64,000 nucleotides of DNA from Erigeron canadensis (GCF_010389155.1 NC_057769.1:32721548-32785547), one strand, 5' to 3'. Shown: positions 10,973 to 23,802, counted from the stretch's first letter. Notes: generated by a model not told the origin, from the letters alone. A program made the numbers and translations.

Positions 10973-13450
10973 GTGTGGACTCTCCCGGGTTGACTGGAGC
11001 AGTGGGCTTAGTTTTATGGGCATTAAGGACACATATGTGGGCTTAAGGAAAACCTTAAGCTATTGGGCTATCTAACTGCTATTTTAAATTAAAGGGTTTG
11101 AAGTTGCTGCTCTCTATATAAAAAAGAAGAAGAAGGAGCTGCTGTCAAGAGACAAAAAGAAAAGAACAATAAAAAAAAATGTAGCCAATATCTATCCTAC
11201 GATCAATTCTTCAAAATTAGTTATTTAGGAATTGAGTCATGTTCCTTCCATTTGGTTAAATCACATGTGTATGTTGTTATATTTATTGTTAATGTCTTAG
11301 CTATATTTGTATTGGTTTGAAAACTTTTAGTAATATTAAAATCTTTTTAAGTATTTTGTTTAAGTGGTATGTTCTTGTGGTTAAATCTGTCTGAGCATTG
11401 TTTGAAATACTTAGTTTTGTATCTCATTTGCAAATGACATTAGGTAAATGCCAAAACAAAAGATTTTCCTAACACTCATTTTTTTACCGTGTTTTGGTAC
11501 TCTTTGGTTTCACATAGGTCAGTACCAAACACTTTTTGGTTTATTTGGTTACATTCGCTTTCTATTAGGGGTGTTGATGGTCGGGTTATTTGGGGTTTGG
11601 GTTATTCGGGTTTTGAAGAGTTATAAATTAACACGTTACCCAAACCGAATAAGATTCGAGTTATTTGGATTGTTTGAGTCCAGACTTTGTTGGTTGGGTT
11701 TTGGGTGACCCAAAAAAAAAATGATTGAATTTACGCGCAACTTAGACAAGTTTATTAGTTACACAACATTGCAACGATATAATTTCAATTCCAAAAGCTT
11801 GAATAATATTGATTTTAATGTAGATTAACAAATTTATTATATCTAAAAGTGTTTGAAATACTTTTGGTTATGCATTTTTTGAGTTCTTTCATGAAAATAT
11901 AGTTATCTAATCAGAAAAAAGTCATAGACAAACTGTATAAGAATCATAAAAACTATTAATATTAAATTAACAATTTTTGACAATATATAACTTTTCTTAT
12001 ATTCATATTTGTATCGTTGATTAATTTTTGTATTTTTAAACATCTATTATTATTTAACCTTACACGTATGTGATTTTGTTTATAAATAAAAATTTAATAT
12101 TCATTCATATGATATATACGTTAAATAAATTTGATGTTACATATTAGTATATAGAAAAAAGAAAAAAAATATTTTATTCAGCTTCATGACACAAATTGTA
12201 AAAATTTCACTCTTAACCGAACCAATCAAGCTTTGGGTTATTCAGGTTAATCCAAATAATGACCCGTAAACCGAACAAATCACGTTTCACCCAAACCTAT
12301 TTGGGTTGGGTAACATTATTTGGGTTTGGTTATTTTCAATAACCCTGAAAAATTGAACGGGTCATGTTATTAGGCTATATGCCTGTATTACTATATATAA
12401 CATTTGGGCCCAACTTCTATTTTTGGTCCAATAATAATGACACCTCATCCGATCTGTATTACTTCTTACTCGTATTAGGCTATACATAATACCTGGGCTG
12501 ACTCTTTTTCTTTTCTCTCTTTTTTTTATTCTTTTTATTTTTTGGCTCATCATTAATAAAAACCTCTTGGCTCACCTCAGTATTGAAATTATTGTAAATT
12601 TGTTCAAAAATCTTAATTATTTATTGAAAACTTGTAACTTCAATGTCATATTAATAACTATAAATGAAAGAGAATGTATACCACTATACCAATTTGCTTC
12701 TTTTTTAGGAAAGAAAAAATGCTTTATGTATGAAAAATTTATAATGTTCATCCATGATAGATATACAATTATTTTATAAACGTTAATTACAACGCTTAAA
12801 ATTGTATTTAGCTAGAATACTACTCGTAAAAAACCTTCTTTCATATAATATGACTTACCAAATTTTTGAAGATCAATGTGGATATATTGGGTACGAGTAA
12901 TAACTAAACAAGATAACCTTTTTAGAGTTACATAACTAGAACCTATCATGAAACTTTCAAGTTAGTAGGCTATTTGATCATGTTAGGTAACAGGAGGATT
13001 GATCATTATTTATAAAGAAAATCACATAATACAACAAAATATCGACTAGTACAGCCAAGGCTGACTCTAAGAAAACTTGGGTTTAGGACGAGTTTGAAGA
13101 AAGACCCCTAAGCTAAGAACAATGATTTTGATCAGGGTACCTAAAACCCAAAATATGTTTGTACCTAACGTCTTAATTACCAATCCAAATACTAATAGTT
13201 TATTAATAAAGGTATAGACAATATATTAAGTATAATTTTTACACATATATGTATATATAAAAATTAAAAATATGGGTCCCTGAAAAATCAGACCTCGAAT
13301 AGTAGTCCACTTTGCTCTATGCCTAAGCCCCCCATGAGTACAACCACATAGTTATACATATACATACGCTTTCAAACATTTTTGGAGCAAAAATCTATCT
13401 TTAAAGCAAATTATTTAGACACCTACATAATCAAAAAGGTTGAAATTCTT
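10973..13450. other. Intergenic DNA with GGGTTATTTGGG-type inverted clusters
   Basis: I see no supported gene. Around 11567-11715 the words GGGTTATTTGGG and GGGTTATTCGGG are clustered. Around 12215-12365 the same words recur in both orientations (CCCAAATAATG, TTTGGGTTGGGTAACATTA). This arrangement suggests a fold-back or hAT-type MITE of about 800 bp, but I could not fix its ends or a target duplication. Confidence 0.35.
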
Positions 13451-16400
13451 TTATAGTCGAGAAAGAACATGTGAGTTGTGTTCTTGGAGTACTTGATAAC
13501 TATTGTCTTGTGCCAACATGCTATTTAGCTCTTTCACAAACGTCTCCATCATGACACTCGGCAAACATATAGGTACCACGATTCCACTCTCGCCCTTATG
13601 GTTTGTAACAGGTATATAGAAACTAGCAAGACCCGGGATAGGTCCTACTCCCCCTTTCGCGGGCCCTCCATACGCCGCTTTCCCCCAACCAAAATCAACT
13701 ACGTCAAATCCAACATGGGTCACATCCGAAACAAGGTAGGCTCGAACCACAGTGAAATGAGGCCTTCCTTTGGTAACCATAAGGTCAGCTATTGATCTCA
13801 TGTACTCCTCATTGACATCCGATTTAGCCTTCTTCACGTGTTCTAAAGCGTGGGCTAATGGTTTTGTACACAAGTCACCAGCTGTGGAAATGGCAACAGG
13901 GAAAGCGAAACCATTTCCATAATAACCTTCGGGCAGAGGAGGATTGAACTTGGCGCGAGCACTGACAATAAATATAATGCGCATTTCCTCTTCAGGGTCG
14001 GGTTTAAGAGCAATGGTACGACAACGCCAAAGACAAGCTGTTAGCACCTCAAAGGTGGAACATTTTTTTAAGTGTTTTGGTAAGAATCTCCGCAAGGCTA
14101 ACACCTCATTTGGCCCAAAAAAGAATGATCTATGGGTCATGTCATCTAGTGGGATTATTGTGCCCTTGGTGTCTGCCACTTCTTCGTACTCACGATGAGT
14201 ACATGTCACACGTGGTGGGTCCCTTGCGAAAAGCAACTCCCTTTGCCACACTGGCAATGTTGATGGCGCCGATGCACCTTGCGCCACTTCGCCGAGGGCA
14301 ACCATGAATTGAACTAGTCCTTGTGCATCGCTCATGGTATGATTCAATCGTAGAGCGAAGATAAAACCACCACATAACAATCGTGTCACCTATTCATTCA
14401 AAAATAAAAAAAAGTCAGTTAATATACGCAAATCAACTAGTTTAATTTATTTTTCATTGGACAACAATATACTCATTACTCAGTAATACATATATTAAAG
14501 TTTTCAAAATCAATATAATATTTAATTTAATTTGTTATTAAACATATTCACTCATCTACTTTTTTTCTTTTCCTTTTTAATTACTACCATTGGCGGAACG
14601 TCATAGAGACCAGGTAGGGTGTTGGCCCTCCTAGGAATCGTAGCAGTTACCAAATATAGATATAGTTATGTGAAATTATAAACGAACCTTTCATAGTCCA
14701 GTTGATTGGATTGTGTTTTGCAATTCTTCTCTAAGCTAACTTTGTAAGTTCGAATACCACTATCCCATTACCATTTTCTTTTTTTCTCTCCTCGTTTGTT
14801 TTTTCCTTTTATTTTACTTATGGCTGTTAAATCATTCTCTTATTGGTTTTTATTTTTGAACATTCAAAATTATATTACTATGAAAACATCTAGCGAGAAG
14901 CTAGGAATACAACAATTCGAGAATTACAGGGAATAAACCGGAAGTAAGTAGAACAAAAATATCAAAAATTAAAACAAGACCATTTAGCCCAATCTATTTG
15001 CCCATTCCTGGATCGGTTGGATAGCCAAAGGAAGCTAACACTTTTTAGTTCCTTAGTTGCATAACGGAAGGAAGGATGCTTCTGCGAAAAAATACAATCA
15101 TTCCGGATTCTCCATATCGTCCAACAGTACGCTTGTACAATGAGGTTGATAAAAGGGCGCTTTGCAAGATAAATGAGAGGGTCCTTGTAGGCGTAGAATA
15201 ATTCTTTTATGCTGGAAGGTTTACTCAGAGGGAGTCGACACCAATTTTGGAGGAAGGTCCACAGAGAATCCGCAAAGGAGCAGTGCAAAAACAAGTAGGA
15301 GGTAGTTTCGACCAACACCATTTCCATTGAGTGTATTGCCCATCGATGTTCCATCTTTCCTTAATGAGACAACCTTTGAATCTTTCAATCTTGAAAAGAT
15401 CAGGAAAACGAGAGTAGAATGGTGTGTCACCACACCAAGTGTCCATCCAAAAACGAATGGTGCAGCCATTACCAACCTTTCCTAAAATCAGTTTCTCAAG
15501 ACAAACGTTATAAGGGGTGAGGTGGGAGTTAAGGTTAGGAATGGCTTTCCAAACTCCCACCAAGGCAGAATTAACAGGAAGAGGGGTGCAGTTTCGGCGA
15601 GAGGAGTGTAAAAAGGTGACGACACGAGCCCAATGACAAGAATTATCTTTGCGATATCACCACCACCACTTTGAAAGTAAAGCAAGGTTTTTTGTTTGAA
15701 GACTACCCAGCCCTAACCCTCCCGAATCAAAAGGTGATGTGATTTTATCCCAAGAAACCCAAGCAATTTTTTTCTTATCAGGGGAACCACCCCAAAAGAA
15801 AGATTTACGAATAGATTCAAGTTTGGAAATAACACTTACCGACACCTTATACAACGAGAAGTAGTAGGATGGGAGACTGTCAAGCACGGAACGGATTAGA
15901 GTGCGTCTGCCACCAAGGGATAGAGAAATTGCTTTCCATTGAGAAAGACGGATTTTGAAAGTTTGAATGACCGGGGATGAGTATCTTTTTAGGTTCATGT
16001 TCGATCCAACGATGAGACCAAGGTAAGTCATTGGAAAGAGCCTTGTTTGGCACTGTAGCATGGCGATCGAGGAAGAGATGGAATCTATGGAGAGATTGAT
16101 GCCATAGAAACATGATTTCAGAAGGTTAACTCGAAGTCCAGAGGCGACGTAGAAGCATCTTAGAATCCTTGATATGTTAGCGATGTGGGTTTGGGACCAG
16201 GACCCAATAAGAATTGCGTCATCAGCATATAGCAAATGCGAGATGGTAGGCCCGAAGTTTGGAAGTTTGAGTCCAAATATCAGGCTCAAGTTGGAGGCAC
16301 ACTGCATAACATTGGAGAAAGCCTCCATGACAATAATAAAAAGGAAAGGTGAAAGAGGGTCACCTTGAGGCATACCTTGTTCACAGTTGAACTCAGACGT

Positions 16401-19400
16401 GGGGCTACCATTGATGATGACAGCCGATCTGGTGGAGATGAGGATGCCTTTGATCCAGGAAATCCAAAGATCCGGGAAATCCATTTGTTCCGTAATAGAG
16501 AGTAGAAAGTTCCAATTTACCGTATCGAAGGCCTTTTCAAAATCGATTTTTAGGTAGAAGGCTTCACATTTGTTCTTTTTCAGCCAAGTGATTATTTCAT
16601 TTAGCATCAAAGGACCATCAAGGATGTTTCTATTGGTGAGGAAGGCTGATTGTGTTGGGGAAATAACTTTTGCGATGACCTTTTTGAGGCGGTTTGCAAG
16701 GGTTTTGGAGATTGTTTTTTGATGCAACCGATAAGGGTAATTGGGCGATAATCATTTAAGGATTGAACAGAGGTTTTTTTGGGGATTAGGACAATATGTG
16801 TAGAACTATGATGAGCGTCCATTTTGTGATAAAAACCCCTAAAGAAAGGCTTCATTTCTATGCTTAAATGAGTTAATATTCCGGAACTATCGATACTTAA
16901 TGAATGATATGTTTGTGCAGGTTCCCGGAAGATGCGAAAGAGGGTAAATGACATCAACTGACTCAAGAAGGAAGCCTATGAAGTTACAAGACACAAGGAA
17001 GTGGTTTGGGAGCCAAACGAAGACTCAAGTGCAAGACAGCAGCCACCAGCGCCGCTGGACACATACCCAGCGCCGCTGGTGCTCACCAGCGAACGCTCTC
17101 CAGACCACAAGTGTCGCTCGAAGCTTCACCAGCGGCCGCTCGAAGTATCACCAGCGCCGCTAGCCCATTAGCCAGCGCCGCTGGCAGGCCCACCAGCGCC
17201 GTTGGTCGGCCCAGATCAGTAACCGACTTAAACACTTATTTAAGTCGAACTAACCCTCAAAACCCTAAGAGAGAGCCGATTCAGCAGCCCTAGCCGCCCA
17301 GGAATAACCCTAGATCGAAATTGCAGATTCCAAGGAGGTTTTGGAGCATCTAAACACCTTCCGATCTTCACTCTTGGTCTAGATCTTTCATCTTTATTTA
17401 CTTTTTGTCTTTGAACTATGTCTTTTATATTTTCAGACTTTGTTATTCCTTTAATAATGCTAGGCTAGTAGGCTGAATACTTGTTTGGATCAATGTGATC
17501 ATGTAGACGCTTATTGTTTTACTGTGTTTGTTTAGATTCTGTTGGAGTGTGCTTTACTGTTTATCGTAGATCCATGTTTATTAGTAATTCATGTTGCAAT
17601 TGGTTTTATATCTGAACATATTAGTTTAATTCTGATGATTGTCTATGATCATGTACTAGGACTTAATATGCTAGGACAGAAAACAACTAGTCGGTCTATA
17701 ACTAGAAGTAAAAAGTGATTCACTTGTAACCGAGGGATCCAGAACCATAGTAACTAGGATGAATTGAACATGAAGCTTAACAATACCAAACGCGATCCTT
17801 TGACTTGGAAACGAGCATTGTGGTCACCGGAGGGAATTATATCTGGTCATGGCTTAAGAGCCGGGTAATTAAAAGATGAATTAGTAACACAAACTTTAGG
17901 TCATAATACTTAAAACAATGAATCTAGCGAGAATTTGTTTTAAAGGGTAGTGTGAGTCTAGCGACAGCACTACTACTTAGGTAAAGTGAATCTAACGAGA
18001 ATCTGAACCGTGATTAAGTTTCCAACAGGCTAACAAACCAGTAGGATAGTATTTGGTCGTACCATGAGATCGGAGATGCCAAACAAGTATTTTAATTTAA
18101 TTACTGATATTCGTCCTTTCACAACTATTTTCAGAGTAGCCTTTTGCTGCAAAGCATTTGGTTATATTTTCTTATTTAATTGCTAAAAATTAGTTTATTA
18201 GGAGTTAGTGACAAACCCCCAAACAAACTAGAATTACACGTACTACTAGATTAGGTAACGCAACACGTCCCTGCGAAAGATCTTGTAATTTACCACTAGG
18301 CTATACTCAACTGACCGGGTTCGCCGCTCGTTAAAGTGTGTGTTAGTTTAGATAGTTACTTGTACAACATAAATTTTAAAGGCTAGGAAATAAATAAAAA
18401 ACATACACCCATCAAACTACAACCATGGCTAATTCAACCGGTGTGATAGAAGTCAATGAGGATGTTTAGGAAGTCAAGTTTCAGGTTGTCCCAATATTTC
18501 TTGATGAAGCCAAAATTCAATCCGACCGGTTCTGGGGCTTTCTCACTGTCGCAATCCCAAACTGCCTGGGTGATCTCTTTGAGGGTGAAAGGCGATATAA
18601 GAAGGTTTGCATCATCTGGGGAGAGAGTCTTGAGGCCGAGGCAATGGATCTTGGGCCTATCCTTGATGGGCTCTCTGAGTTTATTAGTGAAAAAGGTGAG
18701 GGCAGCTTGGCGAATTGAGGGAGGGTCGATATGCCAATTGCCATTGATATCCAGCCCATTTATTATGTTCCTGGCTTTTCGACAATTGATAAAACAGTGG
18801 AAGTATCTCGAATTTTCATCACCACAGCTCACCCACTTTGCTCTTGATTTTTGATGAAGATCTTTAGTGATTGAGTGTTCAATGGTGAGGAGTTTTTCCT
18901 TTGTGTCGATCCATAAAGCAAGTTCATCATTAGTATAATCACGGTGATCAATGATATTATCAAGGCTTTCCAATTGATCAACTAGAGCTGCTTTTTCGGA
19001 TGTTTCAGTGGCTTTAGTGTTGCTCAGCCAACTTTTGAGTCCCGATTTTAGATGCTTGAGTTTCAGGTTTAAAATCTGATCGGGACGTCCCCAAAAAGGA
19101 CCAAAGGAGAGGCTATTGGAAACAATTTCGTCAATGCCAGGTTTGGAGAGCCAGGAGTTGAAAAACCTAAATGGCGATGGACCAAAATCCAAAGAGAAGG
19201 TGGCCAGAATTATTGGGCGGTGGTCTGAGAGTGACCGGGGGAAGGCAGTGAGTGCAGCTTCAGGCCAAGCATCCATGAAATCTGGAGAGACTAGAATCAT
19301 GTCTAATTTGCTCTTTTGAATGCCGTTATCCGAAACATAAGTGAAAAGGTTTCCATGCATGGTATATTCGAGCAAACCATTGAGGTGAATGAAGGTATTG

Positions 19401-22052
19401 AATGATTGAGCACATGAGTCGTTGAAAACAGATTTTACACGCTCTGAAGGATCTCTGACAGTGTTAAAATCACCAATGAGAATCCAATAACCACTGGTGT
19501 TAGCAATAAGTGCCGAGATTTCATCCCAAAGGACCTGCTTAACAGGTAGTTGTTGGGGAGCATATAGGTTGAGGATATTGCACAGGGTGCTGACCTGAAT
19601 CCAGAAGTAAGAAGGAAGTGACTGGATTTGATGGTATTAGTAAGGCTAAAGGAGGATGGGTCCCAAATGCTTAGGACACCACCAGAGCGACCCTCAGAGT
19701 TATTGGAAGGGATGAAATCAAAATGAAAGTGCTGGTTACTCCAGATACGGGATGGGAGGGGGGTTTTGACATCTACACAGTGGGTTTCTTGAACGCAGAT
19801 GAAGTTTAGACGATGATCATGTTTAAGATCATTAATCCATCTAGATTTACATTCATCTTTCATGCCACGGAGATTTATGGTGAGGAATTTCATTGAGCTT
19901 TTTGGTTTGCACGGTGTTGGATGACTTGTTCCTCAACCAAGTCCTCAGGATTTCTAACGTCAACGCCAACACAATCGCCAACAACCATTGTGAGTTTGAT
20001 TTATTTGATGGACGAGGGAGAAAGGTTAGATGGTAGAGGTTGGGTAGAAGAAGGGATATGGATTTGAGATGAAAAGGCAAAGGAGTTGTTTGGTACAAGA
20101 AGGGATGAGTCAGTTGTAGTGGATGAGGGAGGGGGTTCATCTAATTGAAGGTCCAAAAAAGGAATGGGAGCTACAGTAGATCTGCAGGTTAAGTTCGCGT
20201 TTAATGGGAGGTCAGAGATGTGCTGGGATTGTTTTTGGAGAGATTTGGAGTTGTTGGTGATAGCAAGGGAGTTGAAATTTAGGCTTCGACATGGAGAGTG
20301 GGCCCCAATTGGAGAGGATCTTCTTGGGCGTTTTCGGGAAGTGCAAGAGTTTAAGATAGGGTCATTAGGGTTTTTGATGATAGAGGGGAGAGGGGTTGAA
20401 GGTGGGTCAGAGAGGTTGGGATGGGGGACAGGAAAAACTTGATATGATGGTTTATGGGAAAAATCATTTTTATGGGGAAATTCTAAATTGTTGGAATTGA
20501 CAGGGGTTTTTTGGTTGACAATATTAACGGTTGTTTGTGGGGTAAACGCATTCATGTTGACAATATTAACCGTTTTTGGTTGACAATCTTATTGTTTTAT
20601 TATTATTATTATTATTTACTTTTGAAAACGTATTAATTAATGTTTTATCATCCTTTTATTTACTAGTATTATTTTTGGCAACTAATAGTTTACACATTAA
20701 TATTGAATAACACATATATTTTTTGTTTTATTTATTTATGTGATGTGATTATACAGTTTTCTATATTCACTTTTAGTGTATAAATAAATAATCAAAAGCT
20801 TTTTTCTTGTTGATAATTAGGAATATGTAAGTTGAACAATCTTAACATATACTAAACGAGCGGACAATACAAACATCAAATGATTTGACCCTCCCAACTA
20901 TTATGTTCACGTTCCCCACTGATTACTACCACTCATCTTTCATACATCTGATAAATTTTAATCCAAATCACTTATTTATTCGTATCCATCATTTTTCATC
21001 GCAATTATATATCATTCATTTCACCAAATGAAAATACTTTCAAATTTATAAGTCATTTTACATAAACAATAATAGTTTTAACAGATAAAGTAAACTACTT
21101 GTAACACAAAACAACTCATCAATCGAAAACAAGATATTCGATCTGACTGCAGTGCAAGATAAATGAGAAAATATATACGTCTGTGTGTTATCTTTAGTCA
21201 AAACAACATTTTTTTGTATTATTATATGAATAAAGATACAACCACTCGATTATAATATGAATAAAGATAAAGTCTTCTTCATTGAGCAATTGTTATTGGA
21301 GGTATATATAGTAGACCACTAAAGTACTAGATAACAGTGTTAGGTGATTATAATATTATTTTATTAAAAAATAATACGGAGTAATAAAAACAAAAAAGTT
21401 GTTATTATAAATTAATAATACAATCGCAATTATTTTGTATTCTATAGATTCGTGTGGTAATATACATGTTTATGACGATATGAAAAAAATGATCATGGAT
21501 TGAAAACATTTATATTTATAAATATAACTAAAAAAGAATAATGATATATTGATAACATAAAAATGTATCGTACGTGGTTAATTAAGTGTCATGAAATTTC
21601 ACCTGAATTAAAAGCAAGGGTGAATCTAGAACACCATTGGATCCAGGAACAGGAACATCATAAAGTTCTTCCAAACAAGGAAACGGAGGTTGAAGCGTGT
21701 CACCAAATTGTTTCAAGGTGATATCCGCTTCAGCCTCAACAAACAACACACCCTGACCACCACAATCTACCATCAGTTTCCTGGCCGCACCTTCTTTAAG
21801 GCGGCCAGCAAACGGATAGTAGAACACTAGCACCTTAGCTAGAGCCTCCCTGATCACACTCGCGGGATTCTTATTTCCCATTTTTGGACCCGCACGATAA
21901 AATTGGATCACTGGGATCAAAAACCGAAGACCTTCTTGATCATCGATATCGGATAGAGGCTTTAGTTCTCTTGGGGTTGGTTTGGCTGGAACAATTAGTT
22001 CTGGTGGATGTCTTCGGACGGTAAATGTCAAGGGAGTATCGACTTGTGACAT
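13451..22052 (-). CDS. BAHD acyltransferase, benzyl alcohol O-benzoyltransferase-like (two exons)
   Basis: Exon 1 is 22052-21603 and exon 2 is 14389-13451, joined in phase 0 (CAG|GTGAAA donor, AATAG|GTG acceptor). The product has 462 residues, the normal BAHD length. Exon 1 carries [20 protein letters not shown], typical of the HSR201/BEBT group. Exon 2 begins [20 protein letters not shown], with the catalytic HTMSD (His167, Asp171). The structural motif DFGWGKA is at 382-388. BAHD enzymes transfer an acyl group from acyl-CoA to an alcohol or amine, and this group uses benzoyl-CoA with benzyl alcohol, or related acyl donors with methanol. The protein ends in SRL, a canonical type-1 peroxisomal signal, which fits the peroxisomal benzoyl-CoA pathway feeding benzyl benzoate and salicylate. 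A TATA-like CTATAAAT lies at 22125-22118. The frame is open with all key residues, despite a LINE in the intron. The exact acyl acceptor cannot be told from sequence. Confidence 0.9.
14685..14790 (+). mobile_element. Possible SINE head (tRNA-like boxes)
   Basis: The phrase TAGTCCAGTTGATTGGA resembles an RNA polymerase III box A, and AAGTTCGAATACC about 45 bases later resembles box B. This is the layout of a tRNA-derived SINE. I found no target duplication or clear 3' end, and the LINE insertion nearby may have disrupted it. Confidence 0.35.
16809..18414. mobile_element. Solo LTR (1606 bp) inserted in the LINE
   Basis: The sequence starts TGATGAGCGT and ends ACACCCATCA, so its termini are inverted repeats TGATG...CATCA. 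It is flanked by a perfect 5-bp target duplication, AACTA (16804-16808 and 18415-18419). There is no internal gag-pol, primer-binding site or second LTR, so it is a solo LTR left by recombination. A GC-rich stretch at 17040-17215 repeats the palindrome CCAGCGCCGCTGG with variants. I could not assign a retrotransposon family or a transcription direction. Confidence 0.9.
17040..17215. repeat. Array of short GC-rich palindromes inside the solo LTR
   Basis: CCAGCGCCGCTGG (a 13-base palindrome) and near copies such as CCAGCGGCCGCT, CCAGCGCCGCTAG and CCAGCGCCGTTGG occur about seven times at irregular spacing. The region is far more GC-rich than its surroundings. Confidence 0.85.
20001..20555 (-). 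pseudogene. LINE ORF1 C-terminal remnant
   Basis: This open stretch of 184 residues is rich in Ser, Pro and Asn, with a short basic patch (SRKRPRRSS). It lies just upstream of the LINE endonuclease. The nucleic-acid-binding N-terminal part expected of plant L1 ORF1 proteins is missing. Just before it, the phrase GGTTAATATTGTCAAC is repeated, which may be a 5' junction artefact of target-primed integration. Confidence 0.6.
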
Positions 22053-22117
22053 GTTTATGTATTCTATATTTATGTGTTTGTGTTTTGTTTGGTGCTTAAG
22101 CTATAGACTCAAGCTCA

Positions 22118-22125
22118 ATTTATAG
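22118..22125 (-). promoter_or_regulatory. Candidate TATA box of the BAHD gene
   Basis: CTATAAAT on the minus strand lies about 66 bases upstream of the start codon. That would leave a 5' untranslated leader of roughly 35 bases. Confidence 0.45.
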
Positions 22126-22547
22126 CTAATTTTGGTTGGTGTGTGTAACTAGCTATGTGGATGTCCCACATTAATTTATTAGTGAAGATTCCTTGTGTTT
22201 AGTATTATGAATATGATTTTACTTTTAAAAACAATGTATTTATCAATATAAATGATGATTATATTTCTTTTTTATATTTTATCTGTTGAATCTTTGAACA
22301 TTAATAATACCTAGATATACGGAATATTATCAGAAAGTTTACATATTAGGTAATAAAACGAAAAAAAAAAAAGTGTTATAGGGTCAAAATAGAAAGATGT
22401 TAACCAAAGTCATTTACGTTTTATTTGCTCACAACTTGTGTTGTAAAAAAAAAATATATGGACAAGTCCTATGGATGAATACCTATAGTGTAAAAAAACT
22501 AAATTTATATTCATTGTAAAAAAACTAAATTTATATTCATTGCATGT

Positions 22548-22658
22548 AATAATTTTCAAATCCTGTCTATGATATATATTAGGCTTATATGGTTGTCATA
22601 TACAATAATTTTTAAATCCTGTCTATGATATATATTAGGCTTATATGGTTGTCATATA
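22548..22658. repeat. Tandem pair, 56-bp period
   Basis: Two adjacent units starting 'aataattttcaaatcctg' and 'aataatttttaaatcctg' differ at about one base. Just upstream, a second short pair ('aaaaaactaaatttatattc', twice) indicates slippage-prone sequence. Confidence 0.9.
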
Positions 22659-23802
22659 AACATGATTTGAAAGTTATTACTGAACACAACTTTAATTTTT
22701 TCATATTAACATTTCTGCATAGTTTTTCACACTATACATTTCTGCATAGTTAATTACGTTCTCGAATTGAAAGAAAATATAAAACTAATACTCAGTACAA
22801 AGTTACTTTATTCATCTAATGAAAGTCCTTTGGCTTTGCCATGAAAAAAAATACTCCGTATACAAGTTGGCATAAAAATAGGCATATACCCACCAACTAC
22901 CTTCACAATCTTCTTTACAAGTTTTTAAGAGTCCGGTACAACTTCTAAAGCATACAAACATATACATATAGACAACCGGAACCACCAAAGCGTCGATAAC
23001 CAACAACGGCCTCCTATCATCTGCCAATGCGATGACGACATCGAATCCGGCGAACCAATTTCTCTGACTGTTGGCGTCTTTTTCAAGTCAGAGATCATCG
23101 CTAGCTGTTGGCCACATACATACGACCACCACCACTGTTGCTTCTCATAAACTTTGCCCAACACCACCGAACCCCAATGGGTTATCGGGTGGGTGGTGGT
23201 GAAAATAATAATGTTAAAGGATTGCTTGGGGTCATGGATAGGAAAAATGTGTGTGTGGTGGGGGTTAGGTGTGATGTGGGACGGGTCATGGGGAGATGGG
23301 GTTATAATTCAAATGAAACTCGCACGTAGTATATCCCCTGTCCTTACACGTTCATGCCATGTGTTCGACAGATGTAAAATGAATTTGGATTGACATTTTT
23401 TGTTTGGGATAATGATAAATCAACCTAATTGGTGTGCCTAAAGATATGCCTAATAGTAAGATGATGACATGTGAAAAAATCAGGGGGCAAGATTAGGAAA
23501 GAGAATTAGTGGAATCCACATATCAATTTCTTAAGATTTTAGGTTGATTTTTAGACATATGAGTTAAGTTGATTAATCATTTTCCTTTTTGTTTAAAATG
23601 TGAAGTCATGGCAGATGGCATATTGGAACGCACTTCAAATGAATTAACGAATCTTGTACTTTTTGTTAAATAGTTAAACGATATTCATAATGTTCTTTTC
23701 ATTTTTGGTTGATATATAATCTATGTTGTGTAATTTAAAATTATTATTGATTAATCAATAGTTTTGGTTTAAAAAACTAACTTATCACTTAAACATTTTT
23801 AT

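Larger units (their letters stand above)
14962..19893 (-). pseudogene. LINE ORF2 (endonuclease / reverse transcriptase), disrupted
   Basis: The frame begins at 19893 with [19 protein letters not shown]. The endonuclease shows NLRG, the catalytic Glu in [17 protein letters not shown] after a frameshift near 19600, and SDHRP near 19220. Translation reaches 18434, where a TGA and then the solo LTR (16809-18414) intervene. It resumes with the RT domain: [33 protein letters not shown] and LLYADDAIL (YADD near 16229-16218). Further frameshifts near 16.7, 15.66, 15.5 and 15.35 kb precede the zinc-binding RT C-terminus, which ends at 14962. Removing the LTR and one AACTA restores the reading frame apart from the TGA, so the LTR landed in a copy that was still largely readable. 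Confidence 0.85.
14846..20586 (-). mobile_element. L1-type LINE retrotransposon, 5'-truncated, broken by a solo LTR
   Basis: On the minus strand this carries a serine/proline-rich ORF1 tail, an apurinic-type endonuclease, a reverse transcriptase with YADD, and a C-terminal zinc-binding RT region, in the usual plant L1 order. TCTTATTG occurs at 14838-14845 and 20587-20594 and extends with one gap, making it a candidate target duplication. The A-rich 3' tail is degenerate (read as T-rich on the plus strand at 14846-14856). ORF1 keeps only about its last third, so the copy is 5'-truncated. Multiple frameshifts and one large insertion make it inactive. Confidence 0.85.
14390..21602 (-). other. 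7.2-kb intron of the BAHD gene
   Basis: GT (21602-21601) and AG (14391-14390) bound a phase-0 intron. Most of its length is a LINE (14846-20586), itself split by a solo LTR (16809-18414). The remaining intron DNA (14390-14837 and 20595-21602) is AT-rich. The LINE lies in the same sense as the gene. Confidence 0.85.

Noticed and set aside
16948..17293. Plus-strand Ser/Ala/Arg-rich open frames
   Set aside because: They result from the GC-rich palindrome array in the solo LTR, which lacks stop codons in several frames at once.
22812..23393. Overlapping frames on both strands upstream of the BAHD gene
   Set aside because: Repetitive GGT/GTGG sequence keeps several frames open. I saw no conserved motif.
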